Origin: Pseudorhodobacter sp. E13
Lineage (GTDB): Bacteria > Pseudomonadota > Alphaproteobacteria > Rhodobacterales > Rhodobacteraceae
Assembly (NCBI RefSeq): GCF_003991405.1
Contig: NZ_RPEN01000157.1
Coordinates: 186,001 to 250,000 of the forward strand
DNA: 64,000 nt
Direction of reading: 5' to 3'
Position numbers and translations under genes: made by a program. Of the stretch, positions 40,401 to 49,775 are shown piece by piece. Every line of letters starts with the position of its first letter. Positions within the stretch are counted from its first letter, which is position 1. A model generated the notes under the pieces. That model ran no database searches, had not been told where the DNA came from, and was given only the letters and a program-made list of their open reading frames with translations.

Positions 40401-42968
40401 ATGCCAGAGGGTGAATTGAACCCGGCGCAGGTCAAGTTCTTTGAGCGCCATATCAACAAGGGCCTGTTGGGCAAGCTGCGCAACAAAAAAGATCTTGGCT
40501 TCGCTGCGGCGTTTCGTGGCTACACCGATGCCGACAAGGCCGCAGCCCCGTTGCTGACCCATTTGCCGATGTATCCCAATGGTAGCGCGGAACTGGCGGA
40601 AAAGAACGCGCTGATTGCCGAATACAGCCGGATTCAAACCGAAACGCTTGCCAAGACCAGCAGCCAGAAAACTGCCATCGCCGCTTGTGAACAGGGGCGC
40701 TTGGCGCTGGCCGCTTTGACCACTCGCGCGACCGCCTTGATGAACAAGGCAGTGATGGACCCCAGCGCCTCGGACCCCGAGCGGATTGTGATGCTCAAGC
40801 AATCGGCGGCGCTTTACCTGAATGAGACGCGTGGCCGCTATGACGCCAAAGAAGCGCCGGTTCTGGCCGAGATAACCGAGGCCACCGGCAATGCCGTCAC
40901 CTTGCCCATGGGCCAAGCGTTTGAGCAGGGGATGAAAGCCCTGCACGGCAAGATCGCGGCGGTGGATGCCACCGGAGATCTGGCCGCCGCGACAACGGCG
41001 CTGGACGCCATCAAAGCCGAGGCAGACCGCCTGCTGGCCACCCAGCTTGACGCGTTGGCCACCTATGCCGGTTCACCTGCCAAGGCGCAAACCATCGAAG
41101 TGGGGCAGATGGATGCCCGCCTGCGCAGCGATCTGTCCATCGCCACTTCCAACGCCGCGCAGATGATGACCTGGGGCATCCCCGATGCCAAGGCTTTCGC
41201 CGCCGATGTCGAGGCCGCGCAGAAACGCGGCGACCTTTTGTTCCGCGAAACCGCCTTTGCCGATCAGAATGCCGCCGATACTGCAAAGGCCGCGCGCAAA
41301 CTGCTGGCCGATGATCTGGAGGCGCTGAACAGCCGCGCGGCAAACGCCATTCAAACCAAAAAGGCATCCTTCGGGCAGTTGTTCCGCGATGTCGAGGCGC
41401 GCTTTGCCACCGTAGAACGCGCCTTTCGCGATATTGATGATGTCAGTTTTGCCAAGGGCCAAAAAGAACCGATCGAGGATATTCTGGCGCTGACCCGGAC
41501 CGCGATCAACGATCTGAACGGTTATAACACCGATGCTTTGGTGGCCGCGAAAAAGCTGGTTGACCGGGCCGCTGTCATCGTCGGGGCCGCGCAAAAGGCA
41601 ACCGATACCAATGCCGAACTGAAAGACGCGCTCAAGAAGCTGGATATTCAGGTGGATCAGGGCAACCGCAAGGGCAACCCTCTCATCACGAAATTCGCGG
41701 CTTACAAAACCGAACTCGCAGAGCTGTCTGTCCGATGGCAAACCATGTTGCTGCCCGAGGCGATACGGGCGGTCGCTGCGTTTCGCACCCGGGTTGAGGC
41801 GGATGTGCAGCTTGCCAAGGATCTGGAGACGCGACGCGCCAATGCCCATGCCGACCTGAAAGCCGCCAAATCCGAATTGGCGCAATTCAATCTGGCCTAT
41901 GGCAAAATGCTGAAGGCCAATGGCCGCAAGCCAAAGCCGTATGAGGGCAGCGTCACCTCTGATCTGGCCTCGGCCGAAGGCTGGATTGATACCAAAACCA
42001 CCCTGTCTTTTTACGACACGATTGACGGGATGATCCTGCGGTCGCGCAAAACGCTGCAAAGCCTGACGGTGGGCCTGCAAAATACCGAAGGCAAAACCGA
42101 CGATGAGATTTATGCCGAGGCGCTTGAACTGCAAAAGCAGTTGGACGCCGCCGCCGCGCAAACCTTGCTGGATATGGAAGCCAGCGGCGTGGCCCCGGAC
42201 CCGACGGTGATCGCCAACGCCCGCGCCTCGGTTGATGCGCAGATCGCCCTTCTGGCCACCCGCAGCGATCTGCTGGCGCAAGACAACGCGACAGAGCGTC
42301 AAAAGGCCGAAGACGCCACCCGCAAGGAAACCTATCTGACCGAGGCCAAAGCCTATGTCAAAAAGATCAAGGAGGAGGTGAAAGCCGCCCCCGAAAATTC
42401 GGCGCTGGATCATTACAAGGACGATGTGAAGGGCCATCTGACCCGGATCGAAGAGTCGATCAAGCTGGTGGAAAAAGGCGGCATGGTCCGCGCGGCGCAA
42501 TCCGAACTGACCTTCCTGCAAAAGACCATCGAGGGCATCAAGGCGCGCGGCCCCCGCACCGACAAGAACAAGCTGGACCAGATCGGAACCGAATGGGCCA
42601 ATGCGGTCAAAGGCTTTGAGGGCAAATGCACCGAAATGCAGGCCGCCGTGGAAAAATATCTGGCCGATAATGACCTTGGCACAGATTATGCCGCCGCCCT
42701 GACGGCGCTGGGCAAGGCCTTGGGCGATATTCAAACCCGGCTGGACCCTGCGGCCTTTATCCGCGTGGCCAACCGTTTCCGTGACCCCACCCAATTCAAG
42801 GCCGCCCGCGAAGAGGCGCTGCAACGCGTGCGCTATTTCAACGATCTTCTGCTCAAGGATCCGGTGATCCAGCAATGCGTGCGCAACCCCTTTGGCATCC
42901 GTGATTTTGCCACACCGCTTGCCAGCCGTCTGCGCCAGATCGAACTCAACGTCCTGCGCGCGGCCTAG
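40401..42968 (+). CDS. Large helical protein of unknown function (855 aa), T6SS locus
   Basis: Not recognised. It is predicted almost entirely alpha-helical with coiled-coil character (long Ala/Lys/Glu/Leu heptad-like stretches at ~100-350 and ~440-640), soluble, without a signal peptide, membrane span or visible catalytic motif. The C-terminal ~90 residues (ALTALGKALGDIQTRLDPAAF..., then FNDLLLKDPVIQQCVRNPFG) look like a separate globular domain. Ribosome site GGAGG is good. It is 15 bases upstream of an equally unusual 938-residue protein; the two form a unit after the pppA terminator and converge on ppkA. Candidate T6SS effector, effector partner or structural accessory protein. Confidence 0.78.
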   Translation: MPEGELNPAQVKFFERHINKGLLGKLRNKKDLGFAAAFRGYTDADKAAAPLLTHLPMYPNGSAELAEKNALIAEYSRIQTETLAKTSSQKTAIAACEQGRLALAALTTRATALMNKAVMDPSASDPERIVMLKQSAALYLNETRGRYDAKEAPVLAEITEATGNAVTLPMGQAFEQGMKALHGKIAAVDATGDLAAATTALDAIKAEADRLLATQLDALATYAGSPAKAQTIEVGQMDARLRSDLSIATSNAAQMMTWGIPDAKAFAADVEAAQKRGDLLFRETAFADQNAADTAKAARKLLADDLEALNSRAANAIQTKKASFGQLFRDVEARFATVERAFRDIDDVSFAKGQKEPIEDILALTRTAINDLNGYNTDALVAAKKLVDRAAVIVGAAQKATDTNAELKDALKKLDIQVDQGNRKGNPLITKFAAYKTELAELSVRWQTMLLPEAIRAVAAFRTRVEADVQLAKDLETRRANAHADLKAAKSELAQFNLAYGKMLKANGRKPKPYEGSVTSDLASAEGWIDTKTTLSFYDTIDGMILRSRKTLQSLTVGLQNTEGKTDDEIYAEALELQKQLDAAAAQTLLDMEASGVAPDPTVIANARASVDAQIALLATRSDLLAQDNATERQKAEDATRKETYLTEAKAYVKKIKEEVKAAPENSALDHYKDDVKGHLTRIEESIKLVEKGGMVRAAQSELTFLQKTIEGIKARGPRTDKNKLDQIGTEWANAVKGFEGKCTEMQAAVEKYLADNDLGTDYAAALTALGKALGDIQTRLDPAAFIRVANRFRDPTQFKAAREEALQRVRYFNDLLLKDPVIQQCVRNPFGIRDFATPLASRLRQIELNVLRAA

Positions 42969-42983
42969 AGAGGAACCTGACCC

Positions 42984-45800
42984 ATGCCCGATAGCACCCC
43001 GCAAATCGAATGGCTGACCGCGATCACCGGAAGCGCCGCGAAATCCGCGAAAGCGGGCGAACTGGCCGACCAACGCAAGGCGGCGCAGGACGCGATGAAC
43101 CTGGCCTTGCCCGATACCGAACGCGCCGAAATCCGCGAGGCGCTGCTGGGCCTGTCCATCAAGGTGAAAGGCAAGATCGGCAGTTCCGAGCTTGCAATCA
43201 TGTCGGCGGATGGCAATGCGATGAAAGAGGTGGATACCGTGCATCACGGTGCCAAAACCACCGAAGGGCTAAGCGCCGAGGATATCAAGATCCTCAACAC
43301 CCAGATGGACAAGATCTTTGCCATTCAGGCCGAGATGCTGAAAAATCCGGCCTATACCCCGCCCGCCCCCGAATTCCCGCCGCTGCCCGAAGACCCGCAG
43401 GCGCTGAAAGCCGCGCTGAAGGAACGCGCGCGGCTGGAGGCGGAATATGACCGCGCGGTGCTGGAAGGGCAGGCGCGGCTGGCCGAGGATTTGTGGCTGC
43501 CGCTGAACCGTCAGGGCATCATCCCCGAAAACTTCATCCCGCAAAAACATTCCGCCGTGGCGGCACAGTTCAAAGCCTCGTCCGAGTTGTATGAGGACCG
43601 CTTGCAGGACTATTCCGCCAATCTGACCGCCAAGGATATTCTGAAAGAGAAGTTCGAATTCGGCATGTCGCTGGGCAAGGCCTCGTTGAAGCTGATGACC
43701 GCAGGCGTCGATCTGACAGGCAGCATCGCCGAGGTTGCAGGCGATGATGGCGTGAAGCTGGGGGCCGAGGAGGCAACGCTGATCCTTGGCCATATGGCCA
43801 CCGCGCTAAGCGTGGTCGACAAGGCCGGGAACGCCGCGCTTTCGGACCGCGATTTTACCTCGGTCGGTGATGCGGTGGCGGGTGCGGTCAGCGAGATTGT
43901 CGCGGCACAGGTGGGGGATGACGCTGGCGGCAAGGAAATCGGCGCTTTGGTTGGTGGGGTCATTTCCTCGGCCACGCGGGGGGTGCGCACGGCGCAACTG
44001 CTCAAGGCCGGAGATTTTGCGGGGGCCGCGCAGGCGCTGGCCGATGGCATCGCCAAAGGGCTGGAAGGGGCCGATAATTCCGACGGCAAATGGATGACCG
44101 CGCTGGGCGCCCATATTCAGGTCGCGGTGCGCAGCACGGTCAACAGTTGGAACGCGCTGGAGGCATATAACCGCGGCGGCTCTACCTCGGACGTGTTGAA
44201 AGCGATGATCGCCGAGTTTTCGACGATTGCCGAAGCGGCGGCCAAGTCCACCGTGGGCACCTTGGTCAAGGAAATTGCGGAAACGGTGAAAACCGATGTG
44301 ACGGGCAAAGCGCCGGAAGACGAAAAGGAAAAGACAGCCGAAGAATTGCGCGCAGAGGCGCTGGACGAAGCGGCAGAGAAGGTGAAAGACGCAACCGGCA
44401 CGGAAGACCCCAGCCTTGGCGAAAGCTGGGGCAACCGGCGTGCCGCGCAAAAGGTCATCGCGGCCAAGTTCGACATGACCGCGCTGAAGGCCCTGCGCGA
44501 TGATGCGGCCAAGAAGCAGGCCGAAGATATGGAAGCCCTTGCCAATGAGGGTGATGAGGAATTCCGCCTTGCCCTGATCACCGGTTTTGCCATGCCCGGC
44601 GATGATGACGAAGCCGTCAATATCGAGGAAAGCAACCGCCTTGCGTCGATTGATTATATCATGGCGGTGCAGGCCAAGAATGACGCCACCTTTGCGCTGT
44701 GCAAATCCATCGCGGAAAAGGGTGCGGCCTTGGTGGTCAAGCTGTGCCCCGGCGCGTCGATCGTGGAAAGCTGCCTGACGCTGACCTTCACCATTCAGGA
44801 TGCGATTGCCAAAACCGAAGAACTGATCATCTGGCAGGATAATTTCAAGGATGCGCAGCGCGCCTCCTCGGCGCAGGTGGATGCCTTTATGAACCGCAAG
44901 GGGTTGCAAACCAAGCAAACCCTGAAAGCCGCGATTCAGGTGGCGCTGGATGCCGCCAAAGTGGTGGCCGAAGTGTTGAAAATGACGCCCGCCGCCCCTG
45001 CCGCCCCGATCGTCACAGCCTCCATCAACACGACCGAGGCGCTGATCGAGGTGGCCGAGATCGTGGCGACCAAGGCGCAGATGGATGCGGCGTGGAAGGT
45101 CTATGTGCGCGCCCGCGAAAACCCGGCAGATCGCTATCTGGCCCGCAAGGCCACGCAACAAAACCCGACACTGGCGAAATATGCGATGGCTTGGGGGGCG
45201 ACCATGGGCGACCCGATTGCCGTGGAAGGCATGCGCCGCTGCGGCTTGAACGAACACACGCTGGCCCTGCCGGAAACCAATGTCGCCAAGGTCGTCGCCT
45301 ATCTGGAGGCGAAATATGCCGATGATCCGATCTTGCTGCGCGCGGTTCCGGTCAAGCAGAAATGGCACCCCGGCAAGGTGGAGCTAACGCTGCAAAGCTG
45401 GGCCAGCTTTTACCAGATGGCGACGATCAAGGCGGAACCCTTGGTTTCCAAGACCAATGACATCAGCGGAATCAACGCCGCCTTTGGCAAGCTGGACGAT
45501 GCCGAGGCCGCGTTTTCCGATGCGGTGGATGCGCTGATGAAAGCCAATGCCAAACGCACGCCGAAACAGGTCGCCAAATCGCCGGGAGAGGTGGAGCCTG
45601 CAATCGTCGCCACCCTGCAAGCCGCGATCTATACCCTGCGCGATGTTTTGCGGCGGTTCAAATCGCTGGACGTAGACGGCGGGCGCCATGTTGAAATGGC
45701 GTCTTATGTCGATGCGCTGGTGGCCTTGACCGAAACGCGGCTGACCGCCGTAGACCGGGTGCTGGATGAGGCGATCTGGGCCAAGGTCAGCGCCGCCTGA
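42984..45800 (+). CDS. Large protein of unknown function (938 aa) with Gly/Ala-rich central segments
   Basis: Not recognised. Cytosolic-type N-terminus (no signal), helical ~1-220, then a Gly/Ala/Val-rich central section (~240-380) with several amphipathic or weakly hydrophobic stretches: VDLTGSIAEVAGDDG, DAVAGAVSEIVAAQVGDD, then IGALVGGVISSATRG (glycine-zipper-like). A charged region (~430-560) follows, then another hydrophobic section near 570-690 (GAALVVKLCPGASIVESCLTLTF; AAPAAPIVTASI) and a helical tail. Glycine-zipper stretches without permanent membrane spans are typical of proteins that insert into membranes after delivery, such as pore-forming toxins. That reading is speculative. Cotranscribed with the 855-residue gene. 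Confidence 0.78.
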   Translation: MPDSTPQIEWLTAITGSAAKSAKAGELADQRKAAQDAMNLALPDTERAEIREALLGLSIKVKGKIGSSELAIMSADGNAMKEVDTVHHGAKTTEGLSAEDIKILNTQMDKIFAIQAEMLKNPAYTPPAPEFPPLPEDPQALKAALKERARLEAEYDRAVLEGQARLAEDLWLPLNRQGIIPENFIPQKHSAVAAQFKASSELYEDRLQDYSANLTAKDILKEKFEFGMSLGKASLKLMTAGVDLTGSIAEVAGDDGVKLGAEEATLILGHMATALSVVDKAGNAALSDRDFTSVGDAVAGAVSEIVAAQVGDDAGGKEIGALVGGVISSATRGVRTAQLLKAGDFAGAAQALADGIAKGLEGADNSDGKWMTALGAHIQVAVRSTVNSWNALEAYNRGGSTSDVLKAMIAEFSTIAEAAAKSTVGTLVKEIAETVKTDVTGKAPEDEKEKTAEELRAEALDEAAEKVKDATGTEDPSLGESWGNRRAAQKVIAAKFDMTALKALRDDAAKKQAEDMEALANEGDEEFRLALITGFAMPGDDDEAVNIEESNRLASIDYIMAVQAKNDATFALCKSIAEKGAALVVKLCPGASIVESCLTLTFTIQDAIAKTEELIIWQDNFKDAQRASSAQVDAFMNRKGLQTKQTLKAAIQVALDAAKVVAEVLKMTPAAPAAPIVTASINTTEALIEVAEIVATKAQMDAAWKVYVRARENPADRYLARKATQQNPTLAKYAMAWGATMGDPIAVEGMRRCGLNEHTLALPETNVAKVVAYLEAKYADDPILLRAVPVKQKWHPGKVELTLQSWASFYQMATIKAEPLVSKTNDISGINAAFGKLDDAEAAFSDAVDALMKANAKRTPKQVAKSPGEVEPAIVATLQAAIYTLRDVLRRFKSLDVDGGRHVEMASYVDALVALTETRLTAVDRVLDEAIWAKVSAA

Positions 45801-45806
45801 CCTCGG

Positions 45807-47900
45807 TTATTTCGCCTCGGTCGTCAGGATGCGGCTGTCGATAGAGAACACTTCGGCCATTTCATCGCCGGTTTCCTCGCTGGCAAGGGCGGCGGCAAAG
45901 CTGCCTGTCGATTCCGAAATCGGGCGCAGGCTTTCAAACACCGGGCTGTCGGCGTGCAGCACCACAACCTTGCTTTTGCCCAGCACCGAATCATCGACCA
46001 TAAAGGCCATCTTGGTGGTGCCTTTCGCTTCCTCGACCCCGAAGGCCACGCGCACCACCACATCGCCGCTCTGGCCCGCGCGCAGCCCCTCGACCGTGTT
46101 GTCGGGGCGGTTAAGGTTGGGCAGCAGGTGAAAGACCGATCCGGTCACATCAACGATAGACACCCATAGAAAGCCGCTGGTCACATCCGCCGGGATCACC
46201 ACGTCAATCGCCGGGTTTTCCCCTACGAAATAGCGGCCTGCGGGGTTCGGGTCTGGCCGGTCGCCAAACCCGAAGATCACGCCAAAACCGTGCGGTTCGG
46301 CGCGGGGCAGCGCTTGTTCAATCTTGCACAGGTTCTGGTTCAGGATTTCCACGTCAATCAGCACATCGCGGTCGCCTGCGACCTCTTTCATCGCCTCGAA
46401 CACCCGCACCCGAGAGCCTTGCTCTGCCAGCCGCCCGCGGATCACAATCTGATCCCCCAGCGCCCAATTGCCTTCGGGTTTTTTGCCAAAGCTGAGCGGC
46501 CCGCAATCTTCATGCGCGCGCAGCACGGCCAGCGCAGGCTCCAGCGGCAGGATGCGCGGCGCAAGGTCCAGCGCAACCGAGGTGGTCAGCGCACCGCCGG
46601 CAATCGCCGCTTGCACCGCGTCCCGCGTGGCCCGGTCCGGGGCCAAACCGGTAAGCGTGGCACTGTCATCCGAAACGGAAAGCGACCATTCCGGCAGGGT
46701 CGAAACCTGATCCAGCAGCGCCAGCACATCCGCGCCCCATGTCGGGGCCACCGTGCCTTGTGCCTGCGTCACGGCACCTTCGCCAAAGCGGGCTTGCAGC
46801 GCCGTCAGGGCCGCCTCATCGGGGGCAAAACCCTTGGCGGTTTCCACGCCATCCTTGCGCGCGGCTTCAAAGGTAAAGGGGCTGATGCTTGGCAGGTCCG
46901 GTGCCAGCAGCGACTGGAACGCCCCCGACACATAGCCACCAAGCCCCAGCACCACCACAGCCGCCAGCGCCAACAGGCCAAACAGCCCGCCGCGCCCTTT
47001 CTTGGGGCTTTTGGCCGCCGCCGGGGGGGTCGTTCTTCGGCCCGGCGATTCGGTCTGCACCACATGGTTTGCCACATAGCTGGGATCAATCGCGCGCAGC
47101 ACATCCTCGGCGCTTTGAAACCGATCCTCGGGCACGGGCGCTGTCATCTTGGTAATCAGGGCTTTCAGCGGCTCTGGCACGCCATCCACGTTCAAGGGTG
47201 CCTGTTTCAGCCGCAAAAGCTGCATCGGGTTTTCGCCTACATCCGGTGGCTCGCCCCGGAAGGTAGACAGCAGCAGCGCCCCAAGCGAATAGATATCCGA
47301 CCGCGTGTCGGATTTGCCGTTCAACTGCTCGGGGGCGGCATAGGCGTATTTGCCCGCGAACTCATTGCCCACCACGGTTTCGGCACCGGGGTTTTCATCC
47401 TTGGCGATACCGAAATCAATGATCACCGCCTCTTCGGGGCGGCCATTGCGCAGGATGATATTGTCGGGCGAAAGGTCACGGTGGACGATGTTCTTGGCAT
47501 GGGCCGCCACCAACCCCTGCAATACCCGCGCCGCGATCTTGATCAGATCATCCGCAGACATGCCGCCGGTCATCAGCTTTTCTTCCAGCCCCACACCATC
47601 GACATAATCCATCACCAGATACACAAGCCCCTCGGCGGTGCGCTGGTTTTCGGAATAGCGCACCACGGCATCATGGCGCACATCGCGAATCGCCTCCTCG
47701 CGCGTCATCAGGCGCAGGTAGCTTTCATTCTTGGACAATTCGGTCTGCAAGACCTTGATCGCGACCAGCCGGCCCGAAATCTCGGACCGCGCGCGATAGA
47801 CATCTGATGTTCCGCCCCGCCCCAGAAGCTTTTCAATCCGGTAGGTATTGTTCAAAAGGTCGCCGCTTTTGAACGTGTCAGAGGAGCGGGGGTCGGTCAT
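45807..47900 (-). CDS. ppkA: PpkA, membrane-bound Ser/Thr kinase of the T6SS phospho-switch
   Basis: A 697-residue Hanks-type kinase. Kinase domain ~20-280 with Gly loop LGRGGTSDVYRA, VAIKVL lysine, catalytic HRDLSPDNIIL, DFGIAK and APEQLNGKSDTRSDIYSLG. A basic/Pro linker precedes a single membrane span (~304-328). The periplasmic part (~330-697) has two BON-like units followed by a DUF4384-like domain (FLWVSIVDVTGSVFHLLPN). It would phosphorylate TssL or Fha to start assembly, opposed by PppA and TagF. It is convergent with the 938-residue gene and 84 bases downstream of the OmpA-domain gene on the same strand. Confidence 0.94.
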   Translation of the reverse strand: MTDPRSSDTFKSGDLLNNTYRIEKLLGRGGTSDVYRARSEISGRLVAIKVLQTELSKNESYLRLMTREEAIRDVRHDAVVRYSENQRTAEGLVYLVMDYVDGVGLEEKLMTGGMSADDLIKIAARVLQGLVAAHAKNIVHRDLSPDNIILRNGRPEEAVIIDFGIAKDENPGAETVVGNEFAGKYAYAAPEQLNGKSDTRSDIYSLGALLLSTFRGEPPDVGENPMQLLRLKQAPLNVDGVPEPLKALITKMTAPVPEDRFQSAEDVLRAIDPSYVANHVVQTESPGRRTTPPAAAKSPKKGRGGLFGLLALAAVVVLGLGGYVSGAFQSLLAPDLPSISPFTFEAARKDGVETAKGFAPDEAALTALQARFGEGAVTQAQGTVAPTWGADVLALLDQVSTLPEWSLSVSDDSATLTGLAPDRATRDAVQAAIAGGALTTSVALDLAPRILPLEPALAVLRAHEDCGPLSFGKKPEGNWALGDQIVIRGRLAEQGSRVRVFEAMKEVAGDRDVLIDVEILNQNLCKIEQALPRAEPHGFGVIFGFGDRPDPNPAGRYFVGENPAIDVVIPADVTSGFLWVSIVDVTGSVFHLLPNLNRPDNTVEGLRAGQSGDVVVRVAFGVEEAKGTTKMAFMVDDSVLGKSKVVVLHADSPVFESLRPISESTGSFAAALASEETGDEMAEVFSIDSRILTTEAK

Positions 47901-47984
47901 GTAAGCCCTTTCAACGGGACAAAACGATTCAGGCGGGCGGGCGCATCGCCTTTGACCGGTTGCCCCCGATCAAAGGCCATAGGC

Positions 47985-48566
47985 TTAGCTGAGCGCCTGA
48001 AATTCAACCCGCCGGTTCTCGTCGGCTTTGGGGTCTTCGGCGTTGAACAAAAAGCGCTTGCCCATGCCCACCGCCTCCAGCCGCGCGGCATCTATCCCGC
48101 AATCATCGACCAAAAAGCGCCGCACCTCTTGCGCGCGCAGCAGCGACAGCTTTTCGTTATAGGCATCGGTTCCGGCCGCATCAGTATGGCCAACGATGCG
48201 GAACAGCTCCACATCCACCGCTTTCATCGCGGTGCAAAGGGTGTTCAGCTTTGGTTTCTCCTCGGCCCGCAACACCGCGCTGTCAAAGTCAAAGGTGATG
48301 CGCACGTTGATCTGGGCATCCTTTTCAATCTCGGAATAGGCGACGGGGGCGACCGCCGTGCCGCCTTGATCCGAAACCGTCGGCACCACAGCGGCATCAG
48401 AGTTGGGCACCAGTTTCAGCCCACGGGTCTTTTGCTTTTGGAACAGGGCCTGCAACTCCTCGGCCGTGGCGGTTGCGGCATCGGCCCCTTGTGCAGAGGC
48501 CGGGCCAGACGCGACAAGTGCCGCAATGGCGAGGACGGGAATCAGAAGTAATTTTCTGGTGGTCAT
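47985..48566 (-). CDS. Periplasmic OmpA-domain protein at the T6SS locus
   Basis: A 193-residue protein with a Sec signal peptide (~1-25, LLLIPVLAIAALVASGPASAQ) and a C-terminal OmpA/MotB peptidoglycan-binding domain (~90-193): FDFDSAVLRAEEKPKL, the VGHTDAAGTDAYNEKLSLLRAQEVR motif and NRRVEFQALS. It has no lipobox Cys, so it is probably soluble in the periplasm and bound to the wall. Same strand and probably same transcript as ppkA. In this tssJ-less locus it could help fix the membrane complex to peptidoglycan (TagL/TagN-like). Confidence 0.9.
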   Translation of the reverse strand: MTTRKLLLIPVLAIAALVASGPASAQGADAATATAEELQALFQKQKTRGLKLVPNSDAAVVPTVSDQGGTAVAPVAYSEIEKDAQINVRITFDFDSAVLRAEEKPKLNTLCTAMKAVDVELFRIVGHTDAAGTDAYNEKLSLLRAQEVRRFLVDDCGIDAARLEAVGMGKRFLFNAEDPKADENRRVEFQALS

Positions 48567-48774
48567 GGCAAAATGCCTTTCTGATGAAAAATGAATACGA
48601 CAAAGTTATACCAGACCCCGCCGTCAAACAATGTTTTTCGGGGCCATCCGCGCGGATCGGCGCGCTTGCGCGCAGCAAAAACCCGGGGCCGGGCTTGGCA
48701 AATTTGTTCCTTTGGTCGATAAAATGGGCTATGACTAACGACGTATTGAATTCATTGAAGTAACGGCTGTTTAT

Positions 48775-49647
48775 ATGCGTCTGGTTCCTGCCCTTGCTAT
48801 CGCTGGCGCCGTTTTGGCGCTGCCGCTGATCTGGATCGGCTCGGCCTATATGTTCGCGCCGGACGATGGCACCAGCAAACCTTTGTTCTCTGACGCGCCC
48901 GCAGGCTCTGCCGTGGACAGTGCCGCGCGGATCGAGATTGAGATTTTGCGCCAGCAAATGGAAGATTTGCAGCAGCGACTCGGCACTGTCGAGGAGGAGC
49001 TTTCGCGTCTGCAAAACATGCCGCGCAACGATCAGCCCTTTGATTTCGGCGGTCAGGATATGAACGAACCGCTGGAACGGCTGGGCGAAAACCAGATCGT
49101 TGACAGCTATGCCCAAACGGTTCTGATCGCCGGGCGTCGCAAGATCAACGAAGGGTTGTCCGTCTCTCGGCCCAGTTTTCTGGTCGAGATGTTCGGCCTC
49201 CCCCGCGAGGTTCTGTCGGATGATTGCGAACCGATGACCAACCCCAAGCTGAAAGACATGCTGATCACTGGCGATGTCGGGCCGATCAGGGTGTCCATGC
49301 TGCGGCCTGCGGTCGAATCCATGACGCGGGTGTTCGAAAAGGTGAAACAGGTCGATGTGGACCTGTATAACCGCATTTCCACTGCGGGCGCGCTTTGTGT
49401 GCGACGTATTCGCGGCTCTCAATCCTCGGTGTCTACCCATGCGTTTGGCCTTGCGGTGGATCTGAACATCGACGGCCACCTTGATACGCTGGGTGATGGC
49501 AAAACCCAGTTGGGCCTGACCATCCTGTCGGATTTCTTTCAGGAAGAAGGCTGGTTCTGGGGCGCTGCCTTCTCCCGCGAGGACAGTATGCATTTCGAAG
49601 TCGCCAAGGAAACCATTGAGAAATGGCGCGCCGCGGGCGACATCTGA
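48775..49647 (+). CDS. M15-family D-Ala-D-Ala carboxypeptidase-like protein
   Basis: A 290-residue protein with an N-terminal membrane anchor or uncleaved signal (~4-27), a coiled-coil segment (~50-80, IEIEILRQQMEDLQQRLGTV) and a C-terminal peptidase M15 (VanY/CwlK-like) domain. The zinc ligands are visible: H222 and D229 in STHAFGLAVDLN, and H273 in SMHFEV, with the W preceding as usual. It should cleave peptidoglycan stem peptides. The start ATG has only a weak ribosome site. Divergent from the OmpA/ppkA unit and next to a peptidoglycan-binding caspase-like gene; it could open the wall for the T6SS membrane complex or be unrelated. Confidence 0.87.
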   Translation: MRLVPALAIAGAVLALPLIWIGSAYMFAPDDGTSKPLFSDAPAGSAVDSAARIEIEILRQQMEDLQQRLGTVEEELSRLQNMPRNDQPFDFGGQDMNEPLERLGENQIVDSYAQTVLIAGRRKINEGLSVSRPSFLVEMFGLPREVLSDDCEPMTNPKLKDMLITGDVGPIRVSMLRPAVESMTRVFEKVKQVDVDLYNRISTAGALCVRRIRGSQSSVSTHAFGLAVDLNIDGHLDTLGDGKTQLGLTILSDFFQEEGWFWGAAFSREDSMHFEVAKETIEKWRAAGDI

Positions 49648-49775
49648 CCCACGTTTTCGCGATATTTTGACAGGCGGGTCCAGCGCCGCCCTTGCAAAGG
49701 GGTTCCCAGAGGAACAGCATGGGTCTACATTAACTTTATTGAAGAGAGTCATAATCATTTGATTTTGGGGGGGCG

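Noticed and set aside
47897-48091. 64-codon minus-strand frame between ppkA and the OmpA-domain gene
   Set aside because: It overlaps the end of the OmpA-domain gene in another frame and is Arg/Pro/Trp-rich, typical of an out-of-frame reading.
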